DNA of 53,761 bases from an uncultured Lachnospiraceae bacterium (GTDB taxonomy: Bacteria; Bacillota; Clostridia; Lachnospirales; Lachnospiraceae): contig CAIFEV010000007.1 in the NCBI GenBank assembly GCA_903789615.1, positions 56,723 to 110,483 on the forward strand, read 5' to 3'. This document shows positions 16,601 to 24,186 of this stretch, piece after piece; position 1 is the first letter of the stretch; each line of letters starts with the position of its first letter. The notes below the pieces were generated by a model that was not told the origin of the DNA, searched no databases, and saw only the letters and a list, made by a program, of their open reading frames with translations. Position numbers and translations under genes: made by a program.

Positions 16601-16721
16601 GGACTTCAAGCCCCGTGATCTCACAGCGGTCCTTCACAAGAGCCCGCTTGATCCATCCATAGCGCAGGTCCGTCCACTCCTCCGGACGCATCGAGCGCCT
16701 CACAACCTTGACAAATGCCAT
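13605..16721 (-). CDS. GH38 alpha-mannosidase
   Basis: A 1038-residue glycoside hydrolase that releases alpha-linked mannose. After an N-terminal beta domain (about 1-235), the GH38 catalytic barrel begins with the zinc site HSHLDLAYYW (His249, Asp251). The nucleophile is Asp361 in SAWLPDVFGNSWILPQIL. The middle helical domain (HDILPGSHI near 460-480) and C-terminal beta-sandwich domains complete the normal length. No signal peptide is seen, so it acts in the cytoplasm on imported oligosaccharides. AAAGGAA precedes the ATG. It lies 48 bases after the small NifU-like gene and downstream of the two-component pair, all on the minus strand, and is followed by a strong terminator. Confidence 0.95.
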   Translation of the reverse strand: MAFVKVVRRSMRPEEWTDLRYGWIKRALVKDRCEITGLEVRDAHQIAENQYIYDNDYKPLKQGDLYFTPDGSVFIRGSAKIPAEFAGQKTYFLLHTAAEMLVKINGRYAGGIDPNRDRLPLEPFVREDGSFDLEIEAFNRSKPDDERNPDAMNSRGCRQIFTGAWIVTLREDLLKLFYDLTILLDIAKSDEFDEDYRTFLNRELNTALNLVDFDTWEGVPEALAYIEKHIYQNTDFRSSGNVALIGHSHLDLAYYWRRIHVVQKNARTVLIQMRLMDEYPDFHYAHTQPYAYELLKKYYPDLFEELKEKVKSGQFEPVGAMYVEPDCNLPSAESLIRQCLYGQQFYRREFGITVESAWLPDVFGNSWILPQILKKSGVKYFVSNKMSTWNDTNRFPHNNFLWKGIDGSRIYACVPPTHFITWNMPSQIMENWNAYQDKETGGQTLSMFGYGDGGSGATEEMIEMMHRFDKLSVMPKTEHMRADEFLHRNFDGNENLATWDGELYLEMHRGTFTTKSVLKAFNRRLEFKLRTAELLSVLRMKEGASYPYDALTWAWKKLLLNQFHDILPGSHINPVFEDAVRDYEKTESLLDGLIAGIPVSVPAEDGETPYLHDAFHFADGLDETGRRSAAPASLSDLQPAAEKTVRLFNPLNKARIGITFVEDEGGDCIREGKKGYFVKASLAPLSAGDVTLRASEDTSWVRSQALGDGILVETPYYSAKLNADGSFAGLFDKDLSREWTDGDFNKLHLYQDVPGMYDAWDILPNYKEVEYSWTITEPLHATHCTGAVAEFTVKLATPAGSPWTMIIRFFRESPAIEVEHITDWNEKHRLVKASYGINALSRELVCDTGAGYIRRETHRNTTWQQARFEVCHHKWADFAEKDGGVALINEGKYGLGVEENGYSLSLLRSNIRPDVLSDIGHHDFCCLIVPHEGDHVDAHINDLAFEYNVPPVRTSMGEIPSLLSGCTFEPLYLEAVKLSEDRRHVVFRLCEQNGTRGQMKLPCTVTLTNMLEDPEGETDTLTWTPFEIITFEVPVEKI

Positions 16722-16769
16722 ATCCGATTCCTTTCCCGGTCAAGACTTTCCCTTGTTTCTTCCTGCTCT

Positions 16770-17009
16770 TCAGACGACGGTGTCCCAGAAAAACGGTTTC
16801 TTCCGGATCCCCCGGATCTTCACGTCCTGTCCGAGATCGCGCAGGATCTCATCGTGGATCCACTTTTCACAGCGATCCAGAATGATGCATTTCGAGCACT
16901 CGGCGCGAAACAGCAGAGTCAGCGTCTCCCCGTCAAACGAGACGAATTCCACCCAGCCTCCGTCTCCGCGGATCTTCTGGGAAAGCGTGCTGCGGATGTA
17001 TTCTTCCAT
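16770..17009 (-). CDS. small NifU-like protein with three cysteines
   Basis: A 79-residue protein. The opening region IRSTLSQKIRGDGGWVEF and the strand GETLTLLFRAECSKC resemble the C-terminal NifU domain (LRPxLxxDGGDVEL...GACxxC), which binds or transfers Fe-S clusters. Cysteines are Cys38, Cys41 and Cys47 (CxxC-x5-C), so a third cysteine is added to the usual pair. Relationship to NifU is my reading of the pattern, not a search result. AAAGGGAA precedes the ATG. It sits between the histidine kinase gene and the alpha-mannosidase gene on the same strand. Its part in glycan use is unknown. Confidence 0.65.
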   Translation of the reverse strand: MEEYIRSTLSQKIRGDGGWVEFVSFDGETLTLLFRAECSKCIILDRCEKWIHDEILRDLGQDVKIRGIRKKPFFWDTVV

Positions 17010-17023
17010 AGATTCCCTTTCCC

Positions 17024-17050
17024 GGGCAGTTTAAGGACGGACTGCCCGAC
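17024..17050 (-). promoter_or_regulatory. intercistronic stem-loop
   Basis: CGGGCAGT and ACTGCCCG form a perfect 8-bp stem around a 10-base loop between the kinase gene and the NifU-like gene. On the minus strand it has no U-tract, so mRNA processing or stability is more likely than termination. Confidence 0.45.
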
Positions 17051-17121
17051 TGTATTTACCATCATCATAAAAAAAACGGACGGAAAAGGAAGGACAGAAT
17101 CAAACATCGGAAGGACCGAAT

Positions 17122-18930
17122 TCATGCATTCCGGGCACGGCCCTCGTGAATGACAAAGGCGATCGTGTTCTGATAGTACGGGATGGATTCGGCGGAAACT
17201 TCGATATTTCCCTCGCCGTAGTAGGTTATCAGGCGCTGATAGACATTGTGGATTCCGACGTGCCGGCGGGCTTCTTCGGAGTTGTCCTTCATGATTGCGA
17301 GCACCTGCTTTTCGTCAAAACCGGATCCGTTATCGCTGACGCGGACGGTGAGAACATCATCCTCGGGCCGGGCGATTTCCACTTCGATGGTCGGGGCGGA
17401 GGCAGAAGGAGCGGACGCGTCGATGCCGAAGCCGTGCCGGATCGAATTCTCGATCAGGGGCTGCAGGATCGTCTTCAGGATCAGATGCTCGGATATCTCC
17501 GGTGCCGTGCGGTACATAAAAAGAATCTTCTGACTGAAGCGCTGGTTCATGATTCGCACATAGGCCTGGGCATGCCGGATCTCTGAGGACACAGGGATCA
17601 GGTCGCTTCCGCCGGAAAGGCCGATGCGCAGATATTCGGCCAGGTACTGGATCATGCTCGTGGCGGTCTCCGTATCCTGACGCAGGACCTCGGACTGGAT
17701 TTCCTCGAGTGTGTTGTAGAGAAAGTGCGGATTGATCTGTTCGGTCAGAAGTTTCAGCTCGGTCCTGTATTTGCTGCTTTCTTCCTCGCGGATCTGTACG
17801 ATCTGTGACTGGATCGTATCGTACATATCATTGACGGCATTCATGAGCTGTCCCACTTCGTCGTTTGAGGTGAAAGTGACGCGCTGTGTATATGTACCCT
17901 GTTCAATTTCCCGGACAACCGTGAGCAGTTTCCGGATCGGCCGGGTAACCATGTTTGTGAATACTATGGAAAGAATGATTGTAATAAGAATAATAATCAG
18001 CGTGATATTGATGATGGGACCCAGAAATCCCTGCAGAATGGAAGCAAAGGACACCGGCTGGCTGATGCCCATGAGGTACAGATCCCCGAAGGACAGCGGC
18101 CGGACCTCGATATACCGCCCGTCTTCCCGGATGGCGCTTTCCCCGGTAGAAAAGTCCGGCAAAGACAGCACGGTGGCAGCAGCATTCCGGACTGTTCCGT
18201 CCGGCGCGGAAGGATAGAGCACGGATCCGTCGGATGACAGCAGGGCATAATGCGCAATGTCCTCCTGATACCCTGCGAACATGAGAGAGTTGCGCATGGT
18301 GTCTGCGTCCAGCAGGATCACGATGTAGAGGTCAGAAGGGGTATCTTCCAGATTCAGCTGAAAGTAATTGCCGACAAGACGGATCGGAAATACCATCGGA
18401 ATGACGTCTGAATTCGGAGAAAAGGGATTGGAACGGCCGGACAGGAGCGTGATGCCGCGGACGTTTTCGAGCTCTCCTTTTTCAAAAAGGCTGTCCAGTG
18501 CACTTCGGGGGGAGGTGTTCAGAGAATAGAAAATTCTGCCCTGATCCGGCGACACAAGGATAGTATTCGCCACGAGATAATCAGCATTGTTCAGCGCAGA
18601 GAGTTCTTCCTGAAATGTTCCGGAACTCTGCCCGTACCAGTCGGACTGTGTGACAATCGGGTACGTTTTATTCAGAAAATCTTTAGTCCCGATGATGCTG
18701 ATGAAACGCTTCTCCAGAGTGTTGAGGTTGTTGGCAAGCGAGGACGCGGCATTGTCTGTCTGTGCTCCGGTCTGCGAAAGCAGCCGGCCGGAGTTGTAGC
18801 GGCTGTACACGAGCGATACGGTGAGCAGCACCGCGAAAACAACGAGAATCGTGATGGAGATCAGAAGAGCCCGGAGCTTGCCAAGAAGAGAGGCATTTTC
18901 CAGAAATTTTCCCGGTTTGAAATGTTTCAT
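17122..18930 (-). CDS. YesM-like sensor histidine kinase
   Basis: A 602-residue membrane sensor of the LytS/YesM class. TM1 is about residues 20-43 and TM2 about 304-325, with a large extracytoplasmic Cache-type sensor between. HAMP follows (about 325-380). The phospho-acceptor is His402 in EQINPHFLYNTLEEIQSEV. The N box is QPLIENSIRHGFG and the G boxes are DNGSGFD and HVGIHNVYQRL. Such kinases sense external sugars, often via the binding protein, and phosphorylate an AraC-type response regulator. The regulator gene lies directly upstream (47-base gap), so they are one operon. AAAGGAT precedes the ATG. Confidence 0.95.
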   Translation of the reverse strand: MKHFKPGKFLENASLLGKLRALLISITILVVFAVLLTVSLVYSRYNSGRLLSQTGAQTDNAASSLANNLNTLEKRFISIIGTKDFLNKTYPIVTQSDWYGQSSGTFQEELSALNNADYLVANTILVSPDQGRIFYSLNTSPRSALDSLFEKGELENVRGITLLSGRSNPFSPNSDVIPMVFPIRLVGNYFQLNLEDTPSDLYIVILLDADTMRNSLMFAGYQEDIAHYALLSSDGSVLYPSAPDGTVRNAAATVLSLPDFSTGESAIREDGRYIEVRPLSFGDLYLMGISQPVSFASILQGFLGPIINITLIIILITIILSIVFTNMVTRPIRKLLTVVREIEQGTYTQRVTFTSNDEVGQLMNAVNDMYDTIQSQIVQIREEESSKYRTELKLLTEQINPHFLYNTLEEIQSEVLRQDTETATSMIQYLAEYLRIGLSGGSDLIPVSSEIRHAQAYVRIMNQRFSQKILFMYRTAPEISEHLILKTILQPLIENSIRHGFGIDASAPSASAPTIEVEIARPEDDVLTVRVSDNGSGFDEKQVLAIMKDNSEEARRHVGIHNVYQRLITYYGEGNIEVSAESIPYYQNTIAFVIHEGRARNA

Positions 18931-18977
18931 GGCTGAAATCCTTTGTTGTCACCGGCACAGAAGATGGCGGGGTGGTA

Positions 18978-20549
18978 TTAGTGGCGGTAGCGCGCCTGAA
19001 AATCGGACGGTGTGATACCGTTGATATTTTTGAAAGCCCGCGAGAAGGAGCGGTAATCATTATACCCGAGTGTGATCGCCAGTTCCGTAACCTGTGTGTC
19101 GGGTTTTAGCAGCGCAATCCGGGCGTATTCCATTTTCTCGCGCAGCATGTAGTCCCGGAGATTCTGCCCGGTTTTCTTCTTAAAATAAATAGCAAAATAC
19201 GAAGGGCTCAGATGAACTTCATTGGCCACATCCTCGATGCGGGGAGAGTCCAGAATGTGGGATTTGATCCAGGAGACGGCCTTTTTAATGAGCGGGTCAT
19301 CTGACTGGATTTTACCGGACGGCTGTTCGGTCTTTTCTTTTCCGTATCCGTAGACGGCGTCTATGTATTCCGACAGGTAGGTGAAACGGCGGATCAGCCA
19401 GTTCAGAATCTCGTCTGTGCTCTGCAGGGTGTAGAGTTCCCTCGGCGTGGAAAGCCCCTGAATGTCGCCGTGGGACCACTCGGAGAACTCCCTGTCGATC
19501 CGCTGGCAGAGCGAGAAGCAGCCGCCCAGCAGGTAGTTGGGAGCCGGCATCGGAACATACATCAGCGCCGCGAGGAAATCCCGGCATGCCTTTTCGATGC
19601 CCGGCCGGTCGTCTTTAACGATACACTGTACGAGCGGAAGGCAGTCGATATCTGTAAATTTCTGTTTTGGCGCAACGGTGCAGATCATAGTATAAGGGTA
19701 TACACTCAGGCTGTTGTTGTACAGCTGATAGGTCAGGGCGGTCAGGGCACGGCTGTAGGAATACGGGGCCTGCAGAAGTCCGTCGACCGGATCGCCGATG
19801 CCGATAACCGGGGCCGGGACGTTTTCCTGCGCAAAAAGCTGCAGCAGCCGGTTGCTGTCCCCCGGCGGATCCCCGGCTCCGCAGTTGCACACACCCACAA
19901 TCTGATTTTCATTGTAGACAATGAAAAAATGAGGATCCCTCCAGGTGTGGCTGTCGAGGGCGCGCAGGATCCGGGCACTTTCGGCGCTGCTGCGCAGAAT
20001 CGGATCTTTCCAGGATATGCAGACACAGTAGCAGGATCCGTTGTGCAGAACCGTGCCGGTTGTCGAGAGCATGTTGTCAAGCGATCCCTGATTCATGATG
20101 TGTCCGCCGATCAGGTTCCGGATGAAATTTTCCGTCAGCTTCCGTATATATCCCGCATTGGGCTTCTGACCGGTACGGCTGGCGCACACATGGCACAGCT
20201 CATCATACAGCTCGGTGATGTTCAGAGGCTTCAGCAGGTAAGCTCTGGCACCGACCCGGATTGCGTCACGGGCGTAGTTGAAGTCATCATATCCGGAGAG
20301 AATGATGAAGTCCGTCGTCAGGCCGCTCTCTCTGGCCCGCTTCATGACCTCCAGTCCGCTCATGCCCGGCATGCGGATGTCCATCACGGCGATGTCCGGT
20401 TTCCGGTTCAGGATCAGGCTCAGAGCATCCTGCCCCGTGGAGGCAGTACCCGCGATCTTTATTCCGAGCTCGTCCCAGCGGACCGCCATCGTAAGTTCTT
20501 CTACAATTGAAGCTTCGTCGTCACAAAGCACGGCAGTATATTCAGACAT
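18978..20549 (-). CDS. YesN-like response regulator with AraC DNA-binding domain
   Basis: A 523-residue regulator. The receiver domain (1-120) has the acidic pair CDDE, phospho-acceptor Asp57 in IAVMDIRMPGMSG, and the YLLKPL lysine. A long middle region follows. The C-terminus (about 420-523) is an AraC double helix-turn-helix (EVHLSPSYFAIYFKKKTG, then ELAITLGYNDYRSFSRAFK and GITPSDFQARYR). The start MSEYTAVLCDDE is chosen for the receiver fold and the AGGAG site upstream. A start 63 codons earlier would run through the intergenic region. It is divergent from the first substrate-binding protein, its likely target. Confidence 0.95.
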   Translation of the reverse strand: MSEYTAVLCDDEASIVEELTMAVRWDELGIKIAGTASTGQDALSLILNRKPDIAVMDIRMPGMSGLEVMKRARESGLTTDFIILSGYDDFNYARDAIRVGARAYLLKPLNITELYDELCHVCASRTGQKPNAGYIRKLTENFIRNLIGGHIMNQGSLDNMLSTTGTVLHNGSCYCVCISWKDPILRSSAESARILRALDSHTWRDPHFFIVYNENQIVGVCNCGAGDPPGDSNRLLQLFAQENVPAPVIGIGDPVDGLLQAPYSYSRALTALTYQLYNNSLSVYPYTMICTVAPKQKFTDIDCLPLVQCIVKDDRPGIEKACRDFLAALMYVPMPAPNYLLGGCFSLCQRIDREFSEWSHGDIQGLSTPRELYTLQSTDEILNWLIRRFTYLSEYIDAVYGYGKEKTEQPSGKIQSDDPLIKKAVSWIKSHILDSPRIEDVANEVHLSPSYFAIYFKKKTGQNLRDYMLREKMEYARIALLKPDTQVTELAITLGYNDYRSFSRAFKNINGITPSDFQARYRH

Positions 20550-20683
20550 GATTCTGGTACTCCTGTTGCGGTGTTTCTGTAAAGAGGTGAGGTTTTTATT
20601 CAAATTGTACCAAGAAGTGAACGGATTACCAGTGCCGATTGATGGATTTTGCCACAGCGATAATAAAATGTGTCCTTTTTGTG

Positions 20684-20699
20684 AACATTTTTCAATGTT
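20684..20699. promoter_or_regulatory. AACATT-N4-AATGTT palindrome, candidate operator
   Basis: A 6-bp inverted repeat lies in the 212-base divergent region between the response regulator and the first binding-protein gene. A second short palindrome, ACATG-N7-CATGT, is at 20724-20740 just before the ribosome site. Either could be a regulator site. No clear -35/-10 pair was identified. Confidence 0.3.
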
Positions 20700-20761
20700 A
20701 AATTTCAGATAACAACATAAAGCACATGTAAAATGCATGTTTGGAAAAACAGGAGGAAAGA

Positions 20762-22210
20762 ATGAGCAGATTCAAAAGAGCCGCTGCGGCAGTTCTGGCA
20801 GGCGCGATGAGCGTTTCGCTCGCAGCGTGCGGCAGCAGCGCGGACGGCAGTGCATCAACGGCATCGGGCAGCGCGGCAGCATCCGGCAGCACGACAACGG
20901 CGGCAGCGGGGGCTGCGACAACGAAGGCATCCGGCTCTTCGGATGGAAAGACCGTTGTCAACGTATGGTCCAATGACCGTCACGATCAGGAATATGTCAC
21001 CAAGATGGTTGATCAGTACAACCAGACCAACACCGACAACATCGAGATCAACCTGACAATCATCACGGATAACTACGACAACATGATCCAGATGGCTGTC
21101 AACGGCGGCAGCAATGCGCCGGACATCATCGGAAGCCCGTCCACCGCGCTCACAAACTGGGCTGACACCGGCATCATCGAGCCGCTGAACAGCTACATCG
21201 ACAAGGATCCGGAGTACCAGAAGGTTAATGATCCGTACAATCACGCCTATGAAGGCCTGAACGCCGAGGACGGACAGATCTACTATGTTTACAGCGGAAT
21301 GCGTTCCGGTGTTCGCGTAGAGTACAACAAGAATCTCCTTTCCGAGAACGGCTTCACGGACGTTCCGAAGACGCTCGACGATTACACCGCGATGGCGCAG
21401 ACCATCACGAACAACGGAAACGGCAGCTACTACGGCATCGGTTTCACCTCCTCGTCTCCGTTTGAGAGACTCCTGGAGATGGTCGCTCAGGTTTCCGGCA
21501 TCTACTATTATGACTATGTAAACGGCAAATTCGATTTCTCCGGCTACAAGGAGATCATCGAGAAGGGACAGCAGCTCGTCAAGGCGGCTTACCCGGATCA
21601 GCAGGGCGTTGACAATATGAGAGCGCTGTTTGCGCAGGGGTCGTTTGCACTCTGGTCTAACGCTTCCCAGGAGGCTGGTGTATTCACCCAGCAGCTTCCG
21701 ATCACGGATTTCGAGTGGGGCGTTGCGGAGGTTCCGTCGCTGACCGGCGAGATCAAGGGCGCGCTGCAGACAACACCGTCCAAGGGCTACGGCCTGATCC
21801 GCACTTCCAAGAACAAGGATGCGGCGTGGAAAGTCATCAGCTACTTCCAGTCCGAAGAGTTCCTGAAGGGCTATCTTGAGGGCGGCTACTGCCTTCCGAT
21901 CACCGACTACATGGACAGCCGTATCGACAAGACCAAGATCGGCCGTCTGGCGGATTTCTCCAAGCTCTCCTATGAGGATGTATATCCGACCGTTCCGTCC
22001 GTGAACCTGCAGGGCGACAACTACCGGACCGTTCTCTGGAATGCGGTTATGGGATATGTGAGCGCCGATGAGGCGATCGCCGACCTGAACCAGCGCTACA
22101 ATGACGCACTTGAAGCTGATATCAAGTCCGGTTCCGTTAAGCGTCTGGTTATCTCCGATTATGATCCGCTTCACCCGTCGAAGGGCACAGCAACGTATCA
22201 GACGAAATAA
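20762..22210 (+). CDS. ABC sugar transporter, substrate-binding lipoprotein 1
   Basis: A 482-residue extracellular solute-binding protein of family 1. The lipoprotein signal is basic SRFKRA, a hydrophobic stretch, then the lipobox SLAACGSS. A Ser/Ala/Thr-rich tether follows. The mature fold starts at VVNVWSNDRHDQEY and contains the oligosaccharide-binding pattern (PDIIGSPSTALTNWADTG, GIGFTSSSPFERLLEM, YGLIRTSKNKDAAWKVISYF). AGGAGGAAAG precedes the ATG at 20762. A start seven codons earlier is not needed. It heads an importer operon with two permeases and is followed by a hairpin that probably lets only part of the transcript continue. Confidence 0.95.
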   Translation: MSRFKRAAAAVLAGAMSVSLAACGSSADGSASTASGSAAASGSTTTAAAGAATTKASGSSDGKTVVNVWSNDRHDQEYVTKMVDQYNQTNTDNIEINLTIITDNYDNMIQMAVNGGSNAPDIIGSPSTALTNWADTGIIEPLNSYIDKDPEYQKVNDPYNHAYEGLNAEDGQIYYVYSGMRSGVRVEYNKNLLSENGFTDVPKTLDDYTAMAQTITNNGNGSYYGIGFTSSSPFERLLEMVAQVSGIYYYDYVNGKFDFSGYKEIIEKGQQLVKAAYPDQQGVDNMRALFAQGSFALWSNASQEAGVFTQQLPITDFEWGVAEVPSLTGEIKGALQTTPSKGYGLIRTSKNKDAAWKVISYFQSEEFLKGYLEGGYCLPITDYMDSRIDKTKIGRLADFSKLSYEDVYPTVPSVNLQGDNYRTVLWNAVMGYVSADEAIADLNQRYNDALEADIKSGSVKRLVISDYDPLHPSKGTATYQTK

Positions 22211-22228
22211 TTTCGGAAAACACTACCA

Positions 22229-22264
22229 GGGGGCCGGTCTTTGAAAGACAGAAGGCCCCCTTTT
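22229..22264 (+). terminator. attenuator-type hairpin between binding protein 1 and permease
   Basis: GGGGGCC (22229-22235) pairs with GGCCCCC (22254-22260), with inner GTCTTT/AAAGAC, followed by TTTT. Its place inside the operon suggests partial termination, which raises binding-protein to permease ratio. Confidence 0.8.
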
Positions 22265-22286
22265 CCGGCGAATGAAATGAGGCAGT

Positions 22287-23222
22287 ATGAAAACGACTAC
22301 TAAAGGGAAAAAAGGCGCCAGTCCGAAGGTATCCCGGAAGGAAAAGACTTCAGCGATTCTGATGCTTCTTCCGAGTACGATTCTGCTGGCGGTCTGCTCG
22401 ATTTATCCGTTCATCTGGATGTTCCGGTATGTCTGCTACAATTATAACGGCTTTAAAGCCACCTACACCGGAACGGCCAATTTTAACAGGCTGGCTTCTG
22501 ACTCGACATTCTGGAAGTCGGTCGGTGTGACATTTGAATACGCGGGACTCAAAATTCTCTTCATCATCCCGCTCGCCCTTCTCATCGCGGTTCTTCTGAA
22601 CCTGCGCATGAAAGGCCACAGCGTGCAGCGCGGCATCATCTTCATGCCGACGATCATTTCATCTGCTATCGCCGGAATGATCTTCACATTTGTGTTTGCG
22701 ACGCAGAACGGCGTGCTCAACGGCATTCTGAAGAGCCTGCATCTCATCAAGAGTCCGGTTCCGTGGATCAGCAGCACCGATTTTGTCATGACAGCTGTCA
22801 TTATTCTGGCGGTCTGGGGCGGTGTCGGCAACTACATGCTGTACTTCACAACCGGTATCAACGGGATCAGCGAGGACTGCTACGAGTCCGCCAAGATCGA
22901 CGGCGCGAACGGTCTGCAGACCTTCTTCTACGTGACACTGCCGATGCTGGCGCCGGTCCTCAAGACAGTCCTGATGCTCGCCATCACCAGTGCTTTCAAG
23001 GATTACGAGTCCATCATGGTCCTGACCGACGGCGGCCCGAACAGCCGCTCGATGGTAATGTTCCTGTACATCTACCACGTGATCTTCGGCACGACCAACT
23101 CGTCCGCACAGGTTCAGATCGGTTACGGCGCGCTTCTGTCCATCGTTGCGGCTGCAATCGTCGGCGTGGTGACGGTTATCTATCTGCAGCTTGCCAAGAA
23201 GCTTGACAAGGTCAACGGCTGA
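22287..23222 (+). CDS. carbohydrate ABC transporter permease, MalF-type (importer 1)
   Basis: A 311-residue inner-membrane permease of the CUT1 family with six predicted helices. The basic N-terminal tail is followed by SAILMLLPSTILLAVCSIYPF. The EAA loop that docks on the ATPase is ESAKIDGANGLQTFFYVTLP (about residues 200-220). A conserved GGP block (VLTDGGPNSRS) follows. GAGG precedes the ATG. The partner permease starts 12 bases after its stop. No ATPase gene accompanies the pair. Confidence 0.95.
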   Translation: MKTTTKGKKGASPKVSRKEKTSAILMLLPSTILLAVCSIYPFIWMFRYVCYNYNGFKATYTGTANFNRLASDSTFWKSVGVTFEYAGLKILFIIPLALLIAVLLNLRMKGHSVQRGIIFMPTIISSAIAGMIFTFVFATQNGVLNGILKSLHLIKSPVPWISSTDFVMTAVIILAVWGGVGNYMLYFTTGINGISEDCYESAKIDGANGLQTFFYVTLPMLAPVLKTVLMLAITSAFKDYESIMVLTDGGPNSRSMVMFLYIYHVIFGTTNSSAQVQIGYGALLSIVAAAIVGVVTVIYLQLAKKLDKVNG

Positions 23223-23234
23223 GGAGGATGACAA

Positions 23235-24101
23235 ATGAAAGAAACACATGCGGTATATTCACCCGGCACAAAGGTCGCCAGAGCCATCGGCTGGATTTTC
23301 CTGACAGCCCTGGCGGTCATGATCATCTTCCCGGTTCTGTATATCATCTTCGGATCGTTCAAGAGCAACAGTGAGCTTCTGGTCGGCGGAAGCAACATCT
23401 TCCCGACCGTCTGGAGCGTGAACAACTACATTCAGGCGTGGCAGCAGGCCAACTTCGCGGTTTACACGAAGAACTCCCTGATCCTGGCACTGGGCGTCAT
23501 GATCCTGTCTCTGGTCACTTCGACCATGGCCGGATACGTGTTCTCCCGGACGAAATTCAGGGGATCGGCACTTCTGTACGGTGTATTCATCGCCTTCATG
23601 TTCATCAACACCGGATCGGTATCCATCCGTCCGCTGTATGAACTGGCCGTTAAGCTTCACATGAACAACAACCTGTTCTCTGTCATCTTCATCTCGACGG
23701 GCACAGGCCAGGCGACATATATCTTCCTGGCGAAGGGCTTTGTAGACTCTCTTCCGAAGGAACTGGACGAGGCGGCCAAGATCGACGGCTGCACCTTCTT
23801 CCAGACTTTCTACAAAGTCATCGCTCCGCTGCTCAAGCCGGTTATCGCGACCATCGCGCTGCTTTCCTTCCGGCAGGGCTGGAATGAGTACGTGCTTCCG
23901 CTCGTGTTCACCATGAGCAACGACGCAATGCGTCCGCTGACTGTCGGTGTAAACATGCTTAAGAACGCAGGAGACGGAACGGCGGCATGGAATATTATGT
24001 TCGCCGGTGCTACAATCGCAATCGTACCGATGATTCTGGTGTATATCTTCTTCCAGAGATATTTCATGGGCGGCGTTGCGGCAGGCGCTGTCAAGGGCTG
24101 A
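23235..24101 (+). CDS. carbohydrate ABC transporter permease, MalG-type (importer 1)
   Basis: A 288-residue CUT1 permease. Helix 1 is about 17-38 (IGWIFLTALAVMIIFPVLYI), followed by the periplasmic segment SFKSNSELLVGG. The EAA loop is KELDEAAKIDGCTFFQTFYK, then VIAPLLKPVIATIALLSF. It ends with the typical FFQRYFMGGVAAGAVKG tail. GAGGAGG lies upstream of the ATG. It is the last gene of the first importer and is followed by a terminator. Confidence 0.95.
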   Translation: MKETHAVYSPGTKVARAIGWIFLTALAVMIIFPVLYIIFGSFKSNSELLVGGSNIFPTVWSVNNYIQAWQQANFAVYTKNSLILALGVMILSLVTSTMAGYVFSRTKFRGSALLYGVFIAFMFINTGSVSIRPLYELAVKLHMNNNLFSVIFISTGTGQATYIFLAKGFVDSLPKELDEAAKIDGCTFFQTFYKVIAPLLKPVIATIALLSFRQGWNEYVLPLVFTMSNDAMRPLTVGVNMLKNAGDGTAAWNIMFAGATIAIVPMILVYIFFQRYFMGGVAAGAVKG

Positions 24102-24130
24102 TGCACTACTGACCGACAACACAAAATGAG

Positions 24131-24162
24131 GCCGCCTTTTCTTCGTAAAGGGCGGCTTTTTT
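24131..24162 (+). terminator. terminator after importer 1
   Basis: GCCGCCTTTT and AAGGGCGGC form the stem, followed by TTTTTT. Confidence 0.88.
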
Positions 24163-24186
24163 AATCGTGAAAGGGGAACGAAAGAC

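Noticed and set aside
15198-17153. 651-codon open frame antisense to the alpha-mannosidase
   Set aside because: Shadow of the GH38 and NifU-like genes, with Arg/Val/His-rich composition and no family motif.
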